Shown here: one piece after another, positions 35,313 through 45,315 of the stretch
How the letters are laid out: every line of letters begins with the position of its first letter
Position numbering within the stretch: position 1 is the first letter of the stretch
NCBI RefSeq assembly: GCF_009649815.1
Contig: NZ_WJIC01000010.1
Span: forward strand, 62,001-126,000
Length of the DNA stretch: 64,000 bases
Origin: Nocardia sp. SYP-A9097
GTDB lineage: Bacteria > Actinomycetota > Actinomycetes > Mycobacteriales > Mycobacteriaceae
Reading direction: 5' to 3'
Notes under the pieces: model-generated
What the model was told of the DNA's origin: nothing
Seen by the model: the letters and a program-made list of their open reading frames with translations, nothing else
The model's database searches: none
Translations under genes and position numbers: made by a program

Positions 35313-36386
35313 TCAGGCGAGTCGCCGGTCGAAGACCTGGGAGCCCACACCGGTCGCCGGATCCACCGTCACCACACGCAGATTCACGGTGTCGGGGGTG
35401 AGGTCCAAGGCCATGAAACCCAATTCGTTCAAGGTCTCGAACAGCGCTGCGGTGTTCTCGCCGCCGCGCTGCGCTTTCTTGTCCGCGCTGGAGGTCTTAC
35501 AGGCCGCGCCGGAGACAATCTGGCGGGTGCCCTTGGTCGCGGCGGTCGGTTCGAGCACCTGCAGGGTGTGGTCATGGCCGGAGAGCAGGAACGGGACTCG
35601 GCCCAGCACATGGTCTTCGAAGAATTGTTTGACGTGGGTACCGCCGACCGGATCGGGTAGGCCGTCGTAGCGGCCCGCATTACCGTGCGGACCATTGCTC
35701 AGGTACGGATGATGGGTGCAGACGAACTTCCACTGTGCGGTCGACTCGGTGAGTGCTCGATCGAGCCAGGCCGCCTGCTCGTTCATGAATTGACCGTCGG
35801 GCGCGAAGTACGAATCGGACGGGGAGTGGGCTGCCAGCGGGCAGAGATCGAGCACGAAGAATTCGACCAGAGGGTTCTGCTCGGGAACCCGCTGCGAGTA
35901 GTAGCGGCTCGGCATCCACCAGTGCGCCGAATTCGCGTGATAGCCGACCTCGAAGTTGCCGCGCTCGAGCCAGCCGCCGTCACCCGGCTTGGACAGGGTG
36001 TTGTCGTGATTGCCCAGCACCATGACCCAGCGGAAATCCATTCCGGCATTGGGCAATTCGAACTTGGACGCGAACTGCACATCATGATCGTCGTTCGGAC
36101 CGGACTCGTAGATATTGTCGCCCAGCCCCAAGGCCAGCGAAAAGGGTTCGCGGGCATGGAATTCCCGCGCGGCATTGGCGACCGCCCATTGCGTCGAGGT
36201 CCCCGAGCCGGCGTCACCGGTCACCAGAATCCGCAGATTACCGCCGGTCGGCACGTCGAACTTGGTGACTCCGGCCGCGACCGGCACGGCCTGTGCCGGA
36301 CTCAGCCCGAGTAGCGTGACGCCCGCCAGCACACCGGCCGCACCCGCCATCAGTTCACGCCGACCGAGTTGCGGTCCGCGAGCCAT
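35313..36386 (-). CDS. Tat-exported metallophosphoesterase
   Basis: 357 residues from the ATG at 36386 (AGGA seven bases upstream; an ATG at 36404 is possible). A twin-arginine signal (GRRELMAGAAGVLAGVTLL) is followed by the metal-site motifs TGDAGSG, GLGDNIYE, GNHDNT, THHPYL and SGHDHTLQ of purple-acid-phosphatase-like enzymes. Secreted folded phosphatase, probably for phosphate scavenging. It converges with the SDR remnant. Confidence 0.85.
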   Translation of the reverse strand: MARGPQLGRRELMAGAAGVLAGVTLLGLSPAQAVPVAAGVTKFDVPTGGNLRILVTGDAGSGTSTQWAVANAAREFHAREPFSLALGLGDNIYESGPNDDHDVQFASKFELPNAGMDFRWVMVLGNHDNTLSKPGDGGWLERGNFEVGYHANSAHWWMPSRYYSQRVPEQNPLVEFFVLDLCPLAAHSPSDSYFAPDGQFMNEQAAWLDRALTESTAQWKFVCTHHPYLSNGPHGNAGRYDGLPDPVGGTHVKQFFEDHVLGRVPFLLSGHDHTLQVLEPTAATKGTRQIVSGAACKTSSADKKAQRGGENTAALFETLNELGFMALDLTPDTVNLRVVTVDPATGVGSQVFDRRLA

Positions 36387-36578
36387 GGAATTTTCCTGGT
36401 TCATTGTGGTGTGTAACTCCGATGTGTTCGCGTCAACCGCCAATAACTGGTCGAAGGACCAGCGCGAGGAGTGTAGTGGACTCGGGTGCACCGCGACTCG
36501 GCATGCCACCACAGAATTCAGCACCCCATTTGTGCTCATGCCATAACGACGGCCCGGTCTGCCCGACGAGACGGGAAA

Positions 36579-36616
36579 GTCGAAGACCCCCACCGGGATT
36601 GGCGGGGGCCTTCGAC
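36579..36616 (-). terminator. Strong hairpin terminator after uvrA
   Basis: GTCGAAG (36579-36585) pairs with CTTCGAC (36610-36616), enclosing CCCC/GGGG pairs. It lies just beyond the uvrA stop (36631) and is followed by TTTCCC on the minus strand. Confidence 0.8.
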
Positions 36617-36630
36617 TGCTGCGGTAGGTG

Positions 36631-39600
36631 TCAGCGCAGGGCGGCGGCCTTGCGACGGGCTGCCGCCGCCTTCTTCGCCGCGGCGTCGGCGGGCTTCTTC
36701 TCGGCTGCCGTGGTCTTCTTGGCGGAAGCACCATTGCTCGCGGTCGACTTCGCGGCGGCCTTCTTGGCCGGGGCCTTCTTGGCGGCAACGGCCTTGGCGG
36801 GGGTTGGGGGTTGTGCCTCGAGGACGCCCTGGAGGAACTGGCCCGTGTAGCTGTCCGCCACGGCCGCAATATCTTCCGGGGTGCCCTCGGCGATGACCAT
36901 GCCTCCGCCGGAGCCACCTTCGGGGCCCATATCGATGACCCAGTCGGAGGTTTTGATGACGTCCAGGTTGTGTTCGATGACGATGACCGAGTTGCCCTTG
37001 TCGACGAGGCCGTTGATGACCTTGAGCAGTTTGCGGATGTCTTCGAAGTGCAGGCCCGTGGTGGGCTCGTCGAGGATGTAGATGGTGCGGCCGGTGGAAC
37101 GCTTCTGGAGTTCCGCAGCGAGTTTCACGCGTTGTGCCTCACCACCGGAGAGTGTCGGTGCGGGCTGGCCGAGGCGGACGTAGCCGAGGCCGACATCCAC
37201 CAGGGTCGCGAGGTAGCGGTGGATCGAGGTGACCGGTTCGAAGAATTCGGCGGCCTCCTCGATCGGCATATCCAGCACTTCGGCAATCGTCTTGCCCTTG
37301 TAGTGGACTTCCAGGGTTTCGCGGTTGTAGCGCGCGCCGTGGCAGACCTCGCAGGGGACGTAGACGTCCGGCAGGAAGTTCATTTCGATCTTCAAAGTGC
37401 CGTCGCCGGAACAGGCTTCGCAGCGGCCGCCCTTCACATTGAAGGAGAAGCGGCCGGGCTGGTAGCCGCGGACCTTGGCCTCGGTGGTGGCGGCGAACAG
37501 GGTGCGGATCTTGTCGAAGACGCCGGTGTAGGTGGCGGCATTCGAGCGCGGGGTGCGGCCGATGGGCGACTGGTCGACCTGGACCAGCTTGTCCAGGTGA
37601 TCGAGACCGTTGACGCGGGTGTGGCGGCCCGGAACCTGGCGTGCGCCATTGAGTTTATTGGCGAGCACGGTGGCCAGAATGTCATTGACCAGCGTCGACT
37701 TACCCGAGCCCGAGACACCGGTGATCGAGGTGAGAATGCCCAGTGGGAAGCTCACATCGATGTTCTGAAGATTGTGCTCGACCGCGCCGACCACGGTGAG
37801 CTGCTTCTTCTTGTCCGCGGGCCGGCGCACCAGCGGGATCTCGATGCTTTCGCGGCCGGAAAGGTATGCGCCGGTGAGGGATCGCTTATCGGTCAGCAGC
37901 CCCGGGTACGGCCCGGAGTACACCACTTCACCACCGTGCTCACCGGCGAGCGGACCGATATCGACCACCCAGTCCGAGGCGTGAATGGTGTCCTCATCGT
38001 GCTCGACCACGATCAGCGTATTGCCGAGTTTCTTGAGCCGCGTGAGGGTTTCGATCAACCGCCGGTTATCGCGCTGATGCAGGCCGATGGACGGCTCGTC
38101 CAGCACGTACAACACGCCGACCAGGCCGGAACCGATCTGCGTCGCCAGCCGAATACGCTGCGCCTCACCGCCGGAGAGCGTGGCCGCCGCGCGCGAGAGC
38201 GTCAGGTACTGCAGGCCGACATCGAGCAGGAAGCCCAGCCGCGCCTGAATCTCCTTGACCACCTGCGCGGCGATCGCGGCCTGTCGTTCATCGAGGGTGA
38301 GCGAGTTCAGGAAGTCCGCCGCGTCGCCGATGGACAGGTCCGAAATATCGGCAATCGACCTGTCCTGCTTGCCCGCTCGCAGCGTGACCGCCAGGATCTC
38401 CGGCCGCAGGCGCGCACCATTGCAGACCGGGCACGGGATATCCCGCATATACCCGTCGTAGTACTCCTTGGCCGATTCGGATTCGGTGTTGTCCATGCGC
38501 CGCTGCAGGAACGGCATGACGCCTTCGAAATCGGCGTAGTACGAACGCTTCCGGCCATACCGGTTGGTATAGGAAACGTGTACCTGCTCGGAACTGCCCT
38601 CCAGCACGGCCTTTCGCGCCTTGGGCGGCAGATCCTGCCAGGCGGTGTCCATGGAGAACCCCATGGCCTCGGCCAGACCGGAGAGCAGGCGGGTGAAGTA
38701 TTCGGCGGTCTGCCCGCGCGACCACGGCGCGATCGCACCCTCCCCCAGGCTCAATTCGGTATCCGGCACAACGAGATCCGGATCGACCTCCTTGCGAATA
38801 CCGAGCCCGGTGCAGTCCGGGCAGGCGCCATAGGGCGAGTTGAACGAGAACGAACGCGGCTCGAGATCCTCGATATCGAGGGGGTGCCCGTTCGGGCAGG
38901 CCAGCCGCTCGGAGAAACGCCGCTCCCGATCGTGCGCGTGCTCATCACGATCGACGAAGTCGAGCACCACAATGCCGTCGGCCAGGCGCAGCGCCGTCTC
39001 GATCGAATCCGTCAGGCGCTGTTTGGAAGTCGGCTTCACGGCGAGACGGTCGACGACCACCTCGACATCGTGCTTCTCCTGCTTCTTCAGCTTCGGCGGC
39101 TCGGTCAGCGGATACACCACGCCGTCGACCCGCACCCGCGAGTAGCCCTGCCCGTTCAAAGACTCGAAGAGGTCGACGAATTCGCCCTTGCGGGTACGCA
39201 CCACGGGTGCGAGCACCTGGAACTTGATGCCCTCCTGCATGGCGAGCACCTGATCCACGATCTGCTGCGGCGACTGCTTCTCGATGAGATGACCACAGGT
39301 CGGGCAGTGCGGTGTGCCCGCGCGCGCGAACAGCAGGCGCAGATAGTCGTAGACCTCGGTAATGGTGCCGACGGTCGACCGCGGATTGCGGTTGGTCGAC
39401 TTCTGATCGATCGATACCGCGGGCGAGAGCCCCTCGATGAAGTCCACATCGGGCTTGTCCATCTGCCCGAGGAATTGTCGCGCGTAGGCCGACAGCGACT
39501 CCACATACCGGCGCTGTCCCTCGGCGAAGATGGTGTCGAACGCCAGCGACGACTTACCGGACCCGGACAACCCGGTGAACACGATGAGACTGTCGCGGGG

Positions 39601-39666
39601 TAGGTCGAGATCGACCCCCTTGAGATTGTGTTCCCGCGCTCCTCGCACCGTCAGGCGATCCGCCAC
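36631..39666 (-). CDS. uvrA: UvrABC excinuclease subunit A with Lys/Ala-rich tail
   Basis: 1011 residues from the GTG at 39666 (GGAAGGA upstream). Two ABC modules are present: Walker A TGLSGSGKSSLAF and TGVSGSGKSTLVND, and signature LSGGEAQRI/LSGGEAQRVKL. Zinc-finger cysteines are in CPTCGH, CPDCTG and CEACSGDG...CEVCHG. It scans DNA for bulky lesions and loads UvrB, whose gene is also in this window. The last 62 residues (950-1011) are a low-complexity AKK/AAK tail like those of histone-H1-like proteins, absent from most UvrA. Confidence 0.97.
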   Translation of the reverse strand: MADRLTVRGAREHNLKGVDLDLPRDSLIVFTGLSGSGKSSLAFDTIFAEGQRRYVESLSAYARQFLGQMDKPDVDFIEGLSPAVSIDQKSTNRNPRSTVGTITEVYDYLRLLFARAGTPHCPTCGHLIEKQSPQQIVDQVLAMQEGIKFQVLAPVVRTRKGEFVDLFESLNGQGYSRVRVDGVVYPLTEPPKLKKQEKHDVEVVVDRLAVKPTSKQRLTDSIETALRLADGIVVLDFVDRDEHAHDRERRFSERLACPNGHPLDIEDLEPRSFSFNSPYGACPDCTGLGIRKEVDPDLVVPDTELSLGEGAIAPWSRGQTAEYFTRLLSGLAEAMGFSMDTAWQDLPPKARKAVLEGSSEQVHVSYTNRYGRKRSYYADFEGVMPFLQRRMDNTESESAKEYYDGYMRDIPCPVCNGARLRPEILAVTLRAGKQDRSIADISDLSIGDAADFLNSLTLDERQAAIAAQVVKEIQARLGFLLDVGLQYLTLSRAAATLSGGEAQRIRLATQIGSGLVGVLYVLDEPSIGLHQRDNRRLIETLTRLKKLGNTLIVVEHDEDTIHASDWVVDIGPLAGEHGGEVVYSGPYPGLLTDKRSLTGAYLSGRESIEIPLVRRPADKKKQLTVVGAVEHNLQNIDVSFPLGILTSITGVSGSGKSTLVNDILATVLANKLNGARQVPGRHTRVNGLDHLDKLVQVDQSPIGRTPRSNAATYTGVFDKIRTLFAATTEAKVRGYQPGRFSFNVKGGRCEACSGDGTLKIEMNFLPDVYVPCEVCHGARYNRETLEVHYKGKTIAEVLDMPIEEAAEFFEPVTSIHRYLATLVDVGLGYVRLGQPAPTLSGGEAQRVKLAAELQKRSTGRTIYILDEPTTGLHFEDIRKLLKVINGLVDKGNSVIVIEHNLDVIKTSDWVIDMGPEGGSGGGMVIAEGTPEDIAAVADSYTGQFLQGVLEAQPPTPAKAVAAKKAPAKKAAAKSTASNGASAKKTTAAEKKPADAAAKKAAAARRKAAALR

Positions 39667-39789
39667 CGGCCATCCTTCCAACGTTTCGGCATCAAAGACA
39701 AACCCCCGACGCCATGCTAGGCGTGCCCACCGACAAGTTCGGTCACGCATGCTGAAACGCTGGTCACACGATGTAAATTGCGCGCTACG

Positions 39790-40620
39790 TCACTCCGGGA
39801 CGAGACGGTCCGTGAAGCACAACGACGGCTGTGGGCTCGATTGTTCCGGGATGGTCCGGCGCACACAAGGCACCGAGATGGCTCGCGGAGCCAAACCGCG
39901 ATCGCGGGACCGATCCTCCGAGCCCGCGGCGGTCACCAAGGCCAGGTCACCGTCGAATCGGCGGTAGACCAGCCGGCCCCGGCGGGTGTCCGGATCGGTG
40001 AAGAACAGATACGACACCCCGCCCAGGCATAGTCGCGCGGCGGCTTCGTCCTCCAGCAGAGCCGGAACACTGTCCCGATGTTGACGCAGCGGCCGCGCGC
40101 CGAGTGGCCCGCTCCAGCACACCACCGCATCGGCCCCGGTCTCGGCGTCGATATATAGGTGCGCGTCGTAATCCATCGCATCGAGAGTCAGCGCGGCCGC
40201 CCCGGCCGTGGCCACCTGTAATCGACAGTCCTTGCGCCGCACGATCGGACGCGGACCGGTGACCACGGCCAGGGGCGGCCGTGCCGGGTCGGGCCAGGGC
40301 CGGGACGCTTCCTCCGGTGGACAGCCAAGCCGCAGGTCGAGGCGTTCCAATGCGAAGGTGGTCGCGAAGCGTCCCGGCCCGGCGACCTGTACCCGGAACG
40401 CCTTCCCCAGCGTCCGGATCGATATTTGCGCGATGGTGTTCTCATCGTCGGAGTCGGGCCAGTGCAGACGTGCCCGCACCGGCCCTTCCACCCCGTGGCG
40501 GCGCATGATTCTGCCCAATCCACGCACCACGCGGGTCACCTCGGCGGCCGGCACCGGTCCGCGTGTGGTCACCACGAAATCCTCATCGGTTCCACTCGAC
40601 CACACATCGAACCCGCCCAT
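39790..40620 (-). CDS. RafH-like ribosome hibernation factor
   Basis: 276 residues from the ATG at 40620 (MGGFDVWSSGTDEDFVV). The N-terminal S30AE-like domain is followed by two HPF C-terminal-type modules, the second (VSYLFFTDPDTRRGRLVYRR) being the clear dimerisation fold. The architecture and size are those of mycobacterial RafH (Rv0079), the DosR-controlled hypoxic hibernation factor that holds 70S monomers. A DosR-box-like site lies 73 bases upstream and a DosS-like kinase gene is divergent, which strengthens the call. Confidence 0.8.
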   Translation of the reverse strand: MGGFDVWSSGTDEDFVVTTRGPVPAAEVTRVVRGLGRIMRRHGVEGPVRARLHWPDSDDENTIAQISIRTLGKAFRVQVAGPGRFATTFALERLDLRLGCPPEEASRPWPDPARPPLAVVTGPRPIVRRKDCRLQVATAGAAALTLDAMDYDAHLYIDAETGADAVVCWSGPLGARPLRQHRDSVPALLEDEAAARLCLGGVSYLFFTDPDTRRGRLVYRRFDGDLALVTAAGSEDRSRDRGLAPRAISVPCVRRTIPEQSSPQPSLCFTDRLVPE

Positions 40621-40692
40621 AGCCGACCCACTTTCCCGATTCCGACCCGGCAACCCGCTCCTATGACAACACGCCACGCCGCGCGGCGAACA

Positions 40693-40706
40693 GGGGATAA
40701 GGTCCC
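40693..40706 (-). promoter_or_regulatory. DosR-box-like site upstream of the RafH-like gene
   Basis: On the minus strand the site reads GGGACCTTATCCCC, 11 of 14 matches to the DosR core GGGACTWWAGTCCC, preceded by TTG as in the consensus. It is 72 bases from the hibernation factor start and about 170 bases from the divergent sensor kinase. Confidence 0.55.
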
Positions 40707-40874
40707 AATCCGGGCTATTTTTTGGAAATTCTTCCGTTAAAAAGTTGGCGGATGGTTGCATGGGATGAATTCGGCTGCGCTGCAAGTGCATCCGCAACAA
40801 CAACGTTTCGGCAACTACCCCGCGAGTATCGTTTCGGGTGCCGTGTGCGCATCCGCCGGACAGCCAGGACCACC

Positions 40875-42605
40875 ATGTACGACGCCCATCGCGCCGGTCC
40901 CTACTCCGTACGTGACACGCTGTCGCAACTGCGATTGCGAGAACTACTGACCGAGGTCAAGGACCGGGTCGAGCAGATCATCGACGCCCGCGATCGCATC
41001 GACGGGTTGGTCGAGGCCATGCTCGCGGTCACCTCCGGGCTCGATCTGGATCAAACCCTGCGCACCATCGTGCGCGCGGCCACCAGTCTGGTCGATGCCC
41101 GCTACGGGGCACTCGCGGTGCGCGGACACGATCAGCAGCTGACCCAGTTCATCTCGCACGGCATCGACGAGCCGACCCGGGTCCGCATCGGCGCGCCACC
41201 CGAGGGCAATGGCGTGCTGGGGCTGGTGGTCGGGCAGGCCGAACCCGTTCGGCTGGACGACCTTACGCACCATCCCGACTCCGCCGGGTTTCCCGCCCAC
41301 CATCCACGCATGAACACCTTCCTCGGTGTACCCGTGCGCATTCGCGGGGAAATGTTCGGAAACCTGTATCTGGCCGAGAAATCCGGCGGGCATCCCTTCA
41401 CCGAGGACGACGAGGTGCTCATGCAGGCGCTCGCCGCCGCGGCCGGTATCGCCGTAGACAACGCCCGCCTGTACGAATCCGCGCGCACCCGGCAGGCCTG
41501 GATCGAGGCCACCCGCGATATCGCCACCGAATTCCTGGCCGATACCGATCCCGCCGAAGTGCTTGCGCACGTGGTGGAACACGCGCGCGAACTCACCGCC
41601 TCCCACCAGGCGCTGCTCGCGGTGGTGGCCGATCCGGACACGCTGCCGGAGGAGGTCACCGAATTGGTGATCTCGCAATGGTCCGGGCCCGGCGACAATC
41701 CGGTGGGCACGACCGTGGACACCGTCGGCACCGCCATCGGCGAGGTGCTCGCCACCCGCACGCCATTGCGCTTCGAGAATTCCCGGCGGGTGCATCTGAG
41801 CGGGCGCATCGCCGTCATCGGCCCGGCGCTGGTGCTGCCGCTGCACACCCCGGATTCCACTCTGGGCGTGCTGATTACGCTGCGCTCGGCCGAATCCGCG
41901 CCGTACACCGACGAATTGGTGGAGCTCATCGCGGCCTTCACCGATCAGGCCGCGCTCGCAATGCAATTGGCCGTGGCGCAGCGGCGCATGCGCGAACTCG
42001 ACATTCTCACCGACCGTGACCGCATCGCCCGGGACCTGCACGATCATGTGATTCAGCGGCTCTTCGCCATCGGGCTGGCACTGCAGGGCACGGTGCCGCG
42101 CGCACGGGTTCCCGAAGTGGCGCAACGACTTACCGACACCATCAACGATCTGCAGGATGTGGTCGAGGAGATCCGCACCTCCATCTTCGACCTGCACGGC
42201 GGCAACGGGCACAGCACCCGACTGCGCCAGCGCCTGGAACGCGCGATCAAACAGCAGACCACCGCCACCGAGATCCGCGCGCTCATGCATGTCACCGGAC
42301 CGCTGTCGGTGGTCGAGCCCGCTCTCGCCGATCACGCGGAAGCCGTTGTGCGCGAGGCGGTCAGCAATGCGGTCCGGCATTCCGGGGCGGATACCGTCAC
42401 CATCGATATCGGGGTGGCGGACGATCTCACCATCGTGGTCGCCGACAATGGCTGCGGCATACCCGACGGCATCACGCCCAGCGGGCTCACCAATCTCGCG
42501 CACCGCGCCGAACAATCCGGTGGGCGATTGGCCGTCTACCCACAGCGCGACAGCGCGGGCGACCAGACCGGCACCAAACTGCACTGGTCGGTCCCACTGC
42601 ATTGA
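40875..42605 (+). CDS. DosS/DevS-like sensor histidine kinase (GAF-GAF-HisKA_3)
   Basis: 576 residues from the ATG at 40875, essentially the length of mycobacterial DevS. Two GAF domains (about 50-200 and 215-365) precede HisKA_3 with phospho-His389 (ARDLHDHVIQ), N-box REAVSNAVRHSG and G-box DNGCGIP. GAF-A keeps GFPAHHPRM (His142/His143), equivalent to the heme-ligand region of DevS, and the FLGVPVRIR core. It probably senses oxygen, NO or CO through heme. No response regulator gene is in the window. Confidence 0.87.
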   Translation: MYDAHRAGPYSVRDTLSQLRLRELLTEVKDRVEQIIDARDRIDGLVEAMLAVTSGLDLDQTLRTIVRAATSLVDARYGALAVRGHDQQLTQFISHGIDEPTRVRIGAPPEGNGVLGLVVGQAEPVRLDDLTHHPDSAGFPAHHPRMNTFLGVPVRIRGEMFGNLYLAEKSGGHPFTEDDEVLMQALAAAAGIAVDNARLYESARTRQAWIEATRDIATEFLADTDPAEVLAHVVEHARELTASHQALLAVVADPDTLPEEVTELVISQWSGPGDNPVGTTVDTVGTAIGEVLATRTPLRFENSRRVHLSGRIAVIGPALVLPLHTPDSTLGVLITLRSAESAPYTDELVELIAAFTDQAALAMQLAVAQRRMRELDILTDRDRIARDLHDHVIQRLFAIGLALQGTVPRARVPEVAQRLTDTINDLQDVVEEIRTSIFDLHGGNGHSTRLRQRLERAIKQQTTATEIRALMHVTGPLSVVEPALADHAEAVVREAVSNAVRHSGADTVTIDIGVADDLTIVVADNGCGIPDGITPSGLTNLAHRAEQSGGRLAVYPQRDSAGDQTGTKLHWSVPLH

Positions 42606-42609
42606 GCGC

Positions 42610-43806
42610 TCAGAAGACCGGTCCGAGCACCAGTGCGGAGTTGTTGCCGCCCATACCGAGTGCGGTCTTGACGGTGATCCCGTCACCGCCGGGAATCACA
42701 CCATCCACCAGGCGGGCACGCGCAGGCGCGACGATCGGCGCGGACACCACCAGCCCGCGCTCGTAGCCCATTGCCACCGCGGCGACTTCGACGCCCGCCG
42801 AGGCCGCCTGACAGTGCCCGGTCAGCGGCTTGGTCGCGCAGACCAGCAGCCGATTCTCGAAAAGATCCGCCAGCAGCGCGGTTTCGGCGTCATCGCATTG
42901 CGCGGTGCCCGAACCGTGCGAATTCAGGTACGCCACCTCCTCGGGCCGCACATCCGCGCCGGCGAGCGCGCGCCGCACACATTCGAAGATCTGCTCGTGC
43001 GAGGGGTCCACCGAGATCACGTGATAGGCGTCATTGGTCATGGCCCCGCCCAGCACCGCCGCATAGGGCCGATCGGCCCGGCGGGTCACCACGAACGCGG
43101 TAGACGCCTCACCCCAACCGAATCCGCGACTGCCCTGCTGAAAAGGGCGGCACCCGACCAGCGGTTCGACATCGGTGACCGCCGCCCCCATCGCCTCGAA
43201 TTGGTCCACCATGTCGGGCGTGCCGGACAGATCGGTGGCGACCACCACCACATCATCGGCGAAACCCTGTGCCAGCCACAGTTGCGCGGTGATCAACCCG
43301 GCATTGGCCGAGGAGCACGCCGCCGTCACATTCATGGCCGGGCCGTGGAAACCGAACTCCCCCATCAGATTCGAGATCGGTGTCGAGGGCAGTAGTCGTA
43401 GATAGTCCCGGGCGCGCCGATGCCCGTGATCCTCGACATAGAAGTCCCGCCACTCGTACACATTGCCCAGCACGATGGCGTGCAGCAGACCCACCGTGCG
43501 ACCGGGCCGCCAGCCGCGCGCGGTGGCGTCGGCGACGGCCTCGCGCACCGATTCCTGTACCGCGCGGATATAGCGGCTCGGCCCGATACCGGGGTCGCCG
43601 CCGTCCGGCACGCGGGCAACCCATCCGTGCCTATCGCGTTCGGGGCCGTACCCTGGATGTAGCCGGGCTGCGGGCTTACCGCTCAGCAAACCCTCCCAGA
43701 GGGCTTCTCGACCCCAGCCGTACCCGGTGACAGCACCGATTCCGGCAATGGTCATATGATCTTGGTGCGGTGCCGCAGTGTTCGGGATGGGGTTGGTGCC
43801 AGGCAT
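42610..43806 (-). CDS. Beta-ketoacyl synthase (KAS) homologue, stand-alone
   Basis: 398 residues from the ATG at 43806 (GGAAGGA upstream). Thiolase fold with Cys164 (TAACSSANAG), His297 (NSHGSGT) and His331 (PLTGHC), so the condensing triad is complete. Shorter at the loops than FabF and slightly divergent (SHGSGT instead of AHGTGT), which suggests secondary metabolism rather than housekeeping synthesis. It stands alone: no acyl carrier protein is adjacent. Convergent with the kinase gene (four-base gap) and divergent from the GGDEF gene. Confidence 0.83.
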   Translation of the reverse strand: MPGTNPIPNTAAPHQDHMTIAGIGAVTGYGWGREALWEGLLSGKPAARLHPGYGPERDRHGWVARVPDGGDPGIGPSRYIRAVQESVREAVADATARGWRPGRTVGLLHAIVLGNVYEWRDFYVEDHGHRRARDYLRLLPSTPISNLMGEFGFHGPAMNVTAACSSANAGLITAQLWLAQGFADDVVVVATDLSGTPDMVDQFEAMGAAVTDVEPLVGCRPFQQGSRGFGWGEASTAFVVTRRADRPYAAVLGGAMTNDAYHVISVDPSHEQIFECVRRALAGADVRPEEVAYLNSHGSGTAQCDDAETALLADLFENRLLVCATKPLTGHCQAASAGVEVAAVAMGYERGLVVSAPIVAPARARLVDGVIPGGDGITVKTALGMGGNNSALVLGPVF

Positions 43807-43980
43807 TGCATCGTTCCTTCCCAGAGCTTTTGGCTGTAATGATCACCACCAGCAGGCCGATGCTGTGCGGGACTGTGAGTGCTCCAATAGGTTCGGTGTG
43901 GTTTCCAGCAAACCGTGCCGCTCACACTTTAATGCCGTGCTCCAGCGACGTGTTTCAACGACGATCAGGGGGTGCTCGAG

Positions 43981-45315
43981 ATGGACGGTAAAGATCGGGC
44001 AAATACCCCGGCCGATGCCGAACAGCTGGCACAGCGGTACCGCACGCTGGTGGAGCACAGCCCCGACGGAGTTGTGGTCCACGAACGCGGGACGATCGTG
44101 TACGCCAATCCGGCCATGCTGCGACTGCTCGGCGCGCGGCAGATCGACGAAGTCGTCGGAGCGCCGGTCACCGATTTCGTCGTGGCGCGCGATGTGCCCG
44201 CCATGCTGGAGCGCATTCGCAGACTCACCATCGCCGGAACCGCTTCCGAGCCCGCCGAATTGGTGCTTGTGCGCCGCGACGGCAGCACCGTCGAAGCCGA
44301 GACGGTATCGGTGCTCACCGCCTGGCACGACCGGATCGCCTACCAGGTGGTGGTGCACGACCTCACCCAACAGCGCCGGGCCGAAGCCGCACAGGCGCGC
44401 GCCGAACAGTTCTTCACCACTGTGGTGTCGCAACTGGAGGAGGGCGTGGTGGTGATCGATCGGGAGGGGCGCATCGAATCGGCGAATCCGGCGGCCCGGC
44501 GCATATTCGGGTACGACGCGGAAGATCTCGTCGGCACGCGTATCTACGACATTCCGCTGAGCCTGCTGGACGCCAACGCCCAGCCCATGCCGCCGTCCTG
44601 GTATCCGGTGATCCGCACCCTCACCACCGGAGAAACGGTGACGCGCTTCGTGTTCGGTGTGGACCGGCCGGACGGGCAGCGGCGCTGGCTGTCGGCGAAC
44701 AGTCGCCTGCTCAATCCCGAGGACCCGAATTCGCCCGCGGTGTCGTCGTTCAACGACATCACCGAATTCCGGGCCAGCCGAAGGCAATTGGAGTATCAGG
44801 CCACCCATGATCCGCTGACCGGGCTGGCCAATCGCTCACTCGTGCTGTCCCGGCTGGCGGCGGCCCTGGGTACCAGCGAGGAACTGCCGGTATCGACCGT
44901 ACTGTTCATCGATCTCGATGGATTCAAGAGCATCAACGACACGCTCGGGCATGCCATCGGCGATACCGTGCTGCAGATCGTGGCGCAGCGGTTGCAGCGC
45001 GGACTGCGCTCGGACGACATTGTCGGGCGCATCGGCGGCGACGAATTCCTGGTGCTGCTGTCCGGCCGCACCCTCGGCGAGGATCTGGACACGCTCATCA
45101 CCCGGCTGCGCCAGACCATGGCCGAACCGATCGTCGCGCGCGGACATCGCATCCAGGTCGACGCCTCCGTCGGCGTCACACCACTGCACCCCGGCGACGG
45201 GCGCACCCCCGAGGGCGTCCTGCACGATGCCGATCTGGCCATGTACCGGGCCAAACCGCCCGGGCACCGGGACACCCCGCTGAGCCGCAGAAGCGACTCC
45301 ACGCACGCCTCCTGA
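43981..45315 (+). CDS. PAS-PAS-GGDEF diguanylate cyclase
   Basis: 444 residues from the ATG at 43981 (GGGGG nine bases upstream; a GTG at 43972 is possible). Two PAS domains (about 20-130 and 145-265) precede a GGDEF domain with THDPLTGLANR, the GGDEF motif at 352-356 and an I-site RSDD at 343-346. It should make c-di-GMP and be product-inhibited. No EAL domain follows. The PAS domains probably sense redox or a ligand. Located in the dormancy-like region next to the DosS-like kinase. Confidence 0.87.
   Translation: MDGKDRANTPADAEQLAQRYRTLVEHSPDGVVVHERGTIVYANPAMLRLLGARQIDEVVGAPVTDFVVARDVPAMLERIRRLTIAGTASEPAELVLVRRDGSTVEAETVSVLTAWHDRIAYQVVVHDLTQQRRAEAAQARAEQFFTTVVSQLEEGVVVIDREGRIESANPAARRIFGYDAEDLVGTRIYDIPLSLLDANAQPMPPSWYPVIRTLTTGETVTRFVFGVDRPDGQRRWLSANSRLLNPEDPNSPAVSSFNDITEFRASRRQLEYQATHDPLTGLANRSLVLSRLAAALGTSEELPVSTVLFIDLDGFKSINDTLGHAIGDTVLQIVAQRLQRGLRSDDIVGRIGGDEFLVLLSGRTLGEDLDTLITRLRQTMAEPIVARGHRIQVDASVGVTPLHPGDGRTPEGVLHDADLAMYRAKPPGHRDTPLSRRSDSTHAS

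Noticed and set aside
36628..39603. Very long plus-strand open frame opposite uvrA (991 residues)
   Set aside because: Same cause: third-position GC bias. UvrA motifs are clear on the minus strand.
43869..43882. GGGACTGTGAGTGC upstream of the ketosynthase as a DosR box
   Set aside because: Only 8 of 14 core matches and no half-site symmetry.
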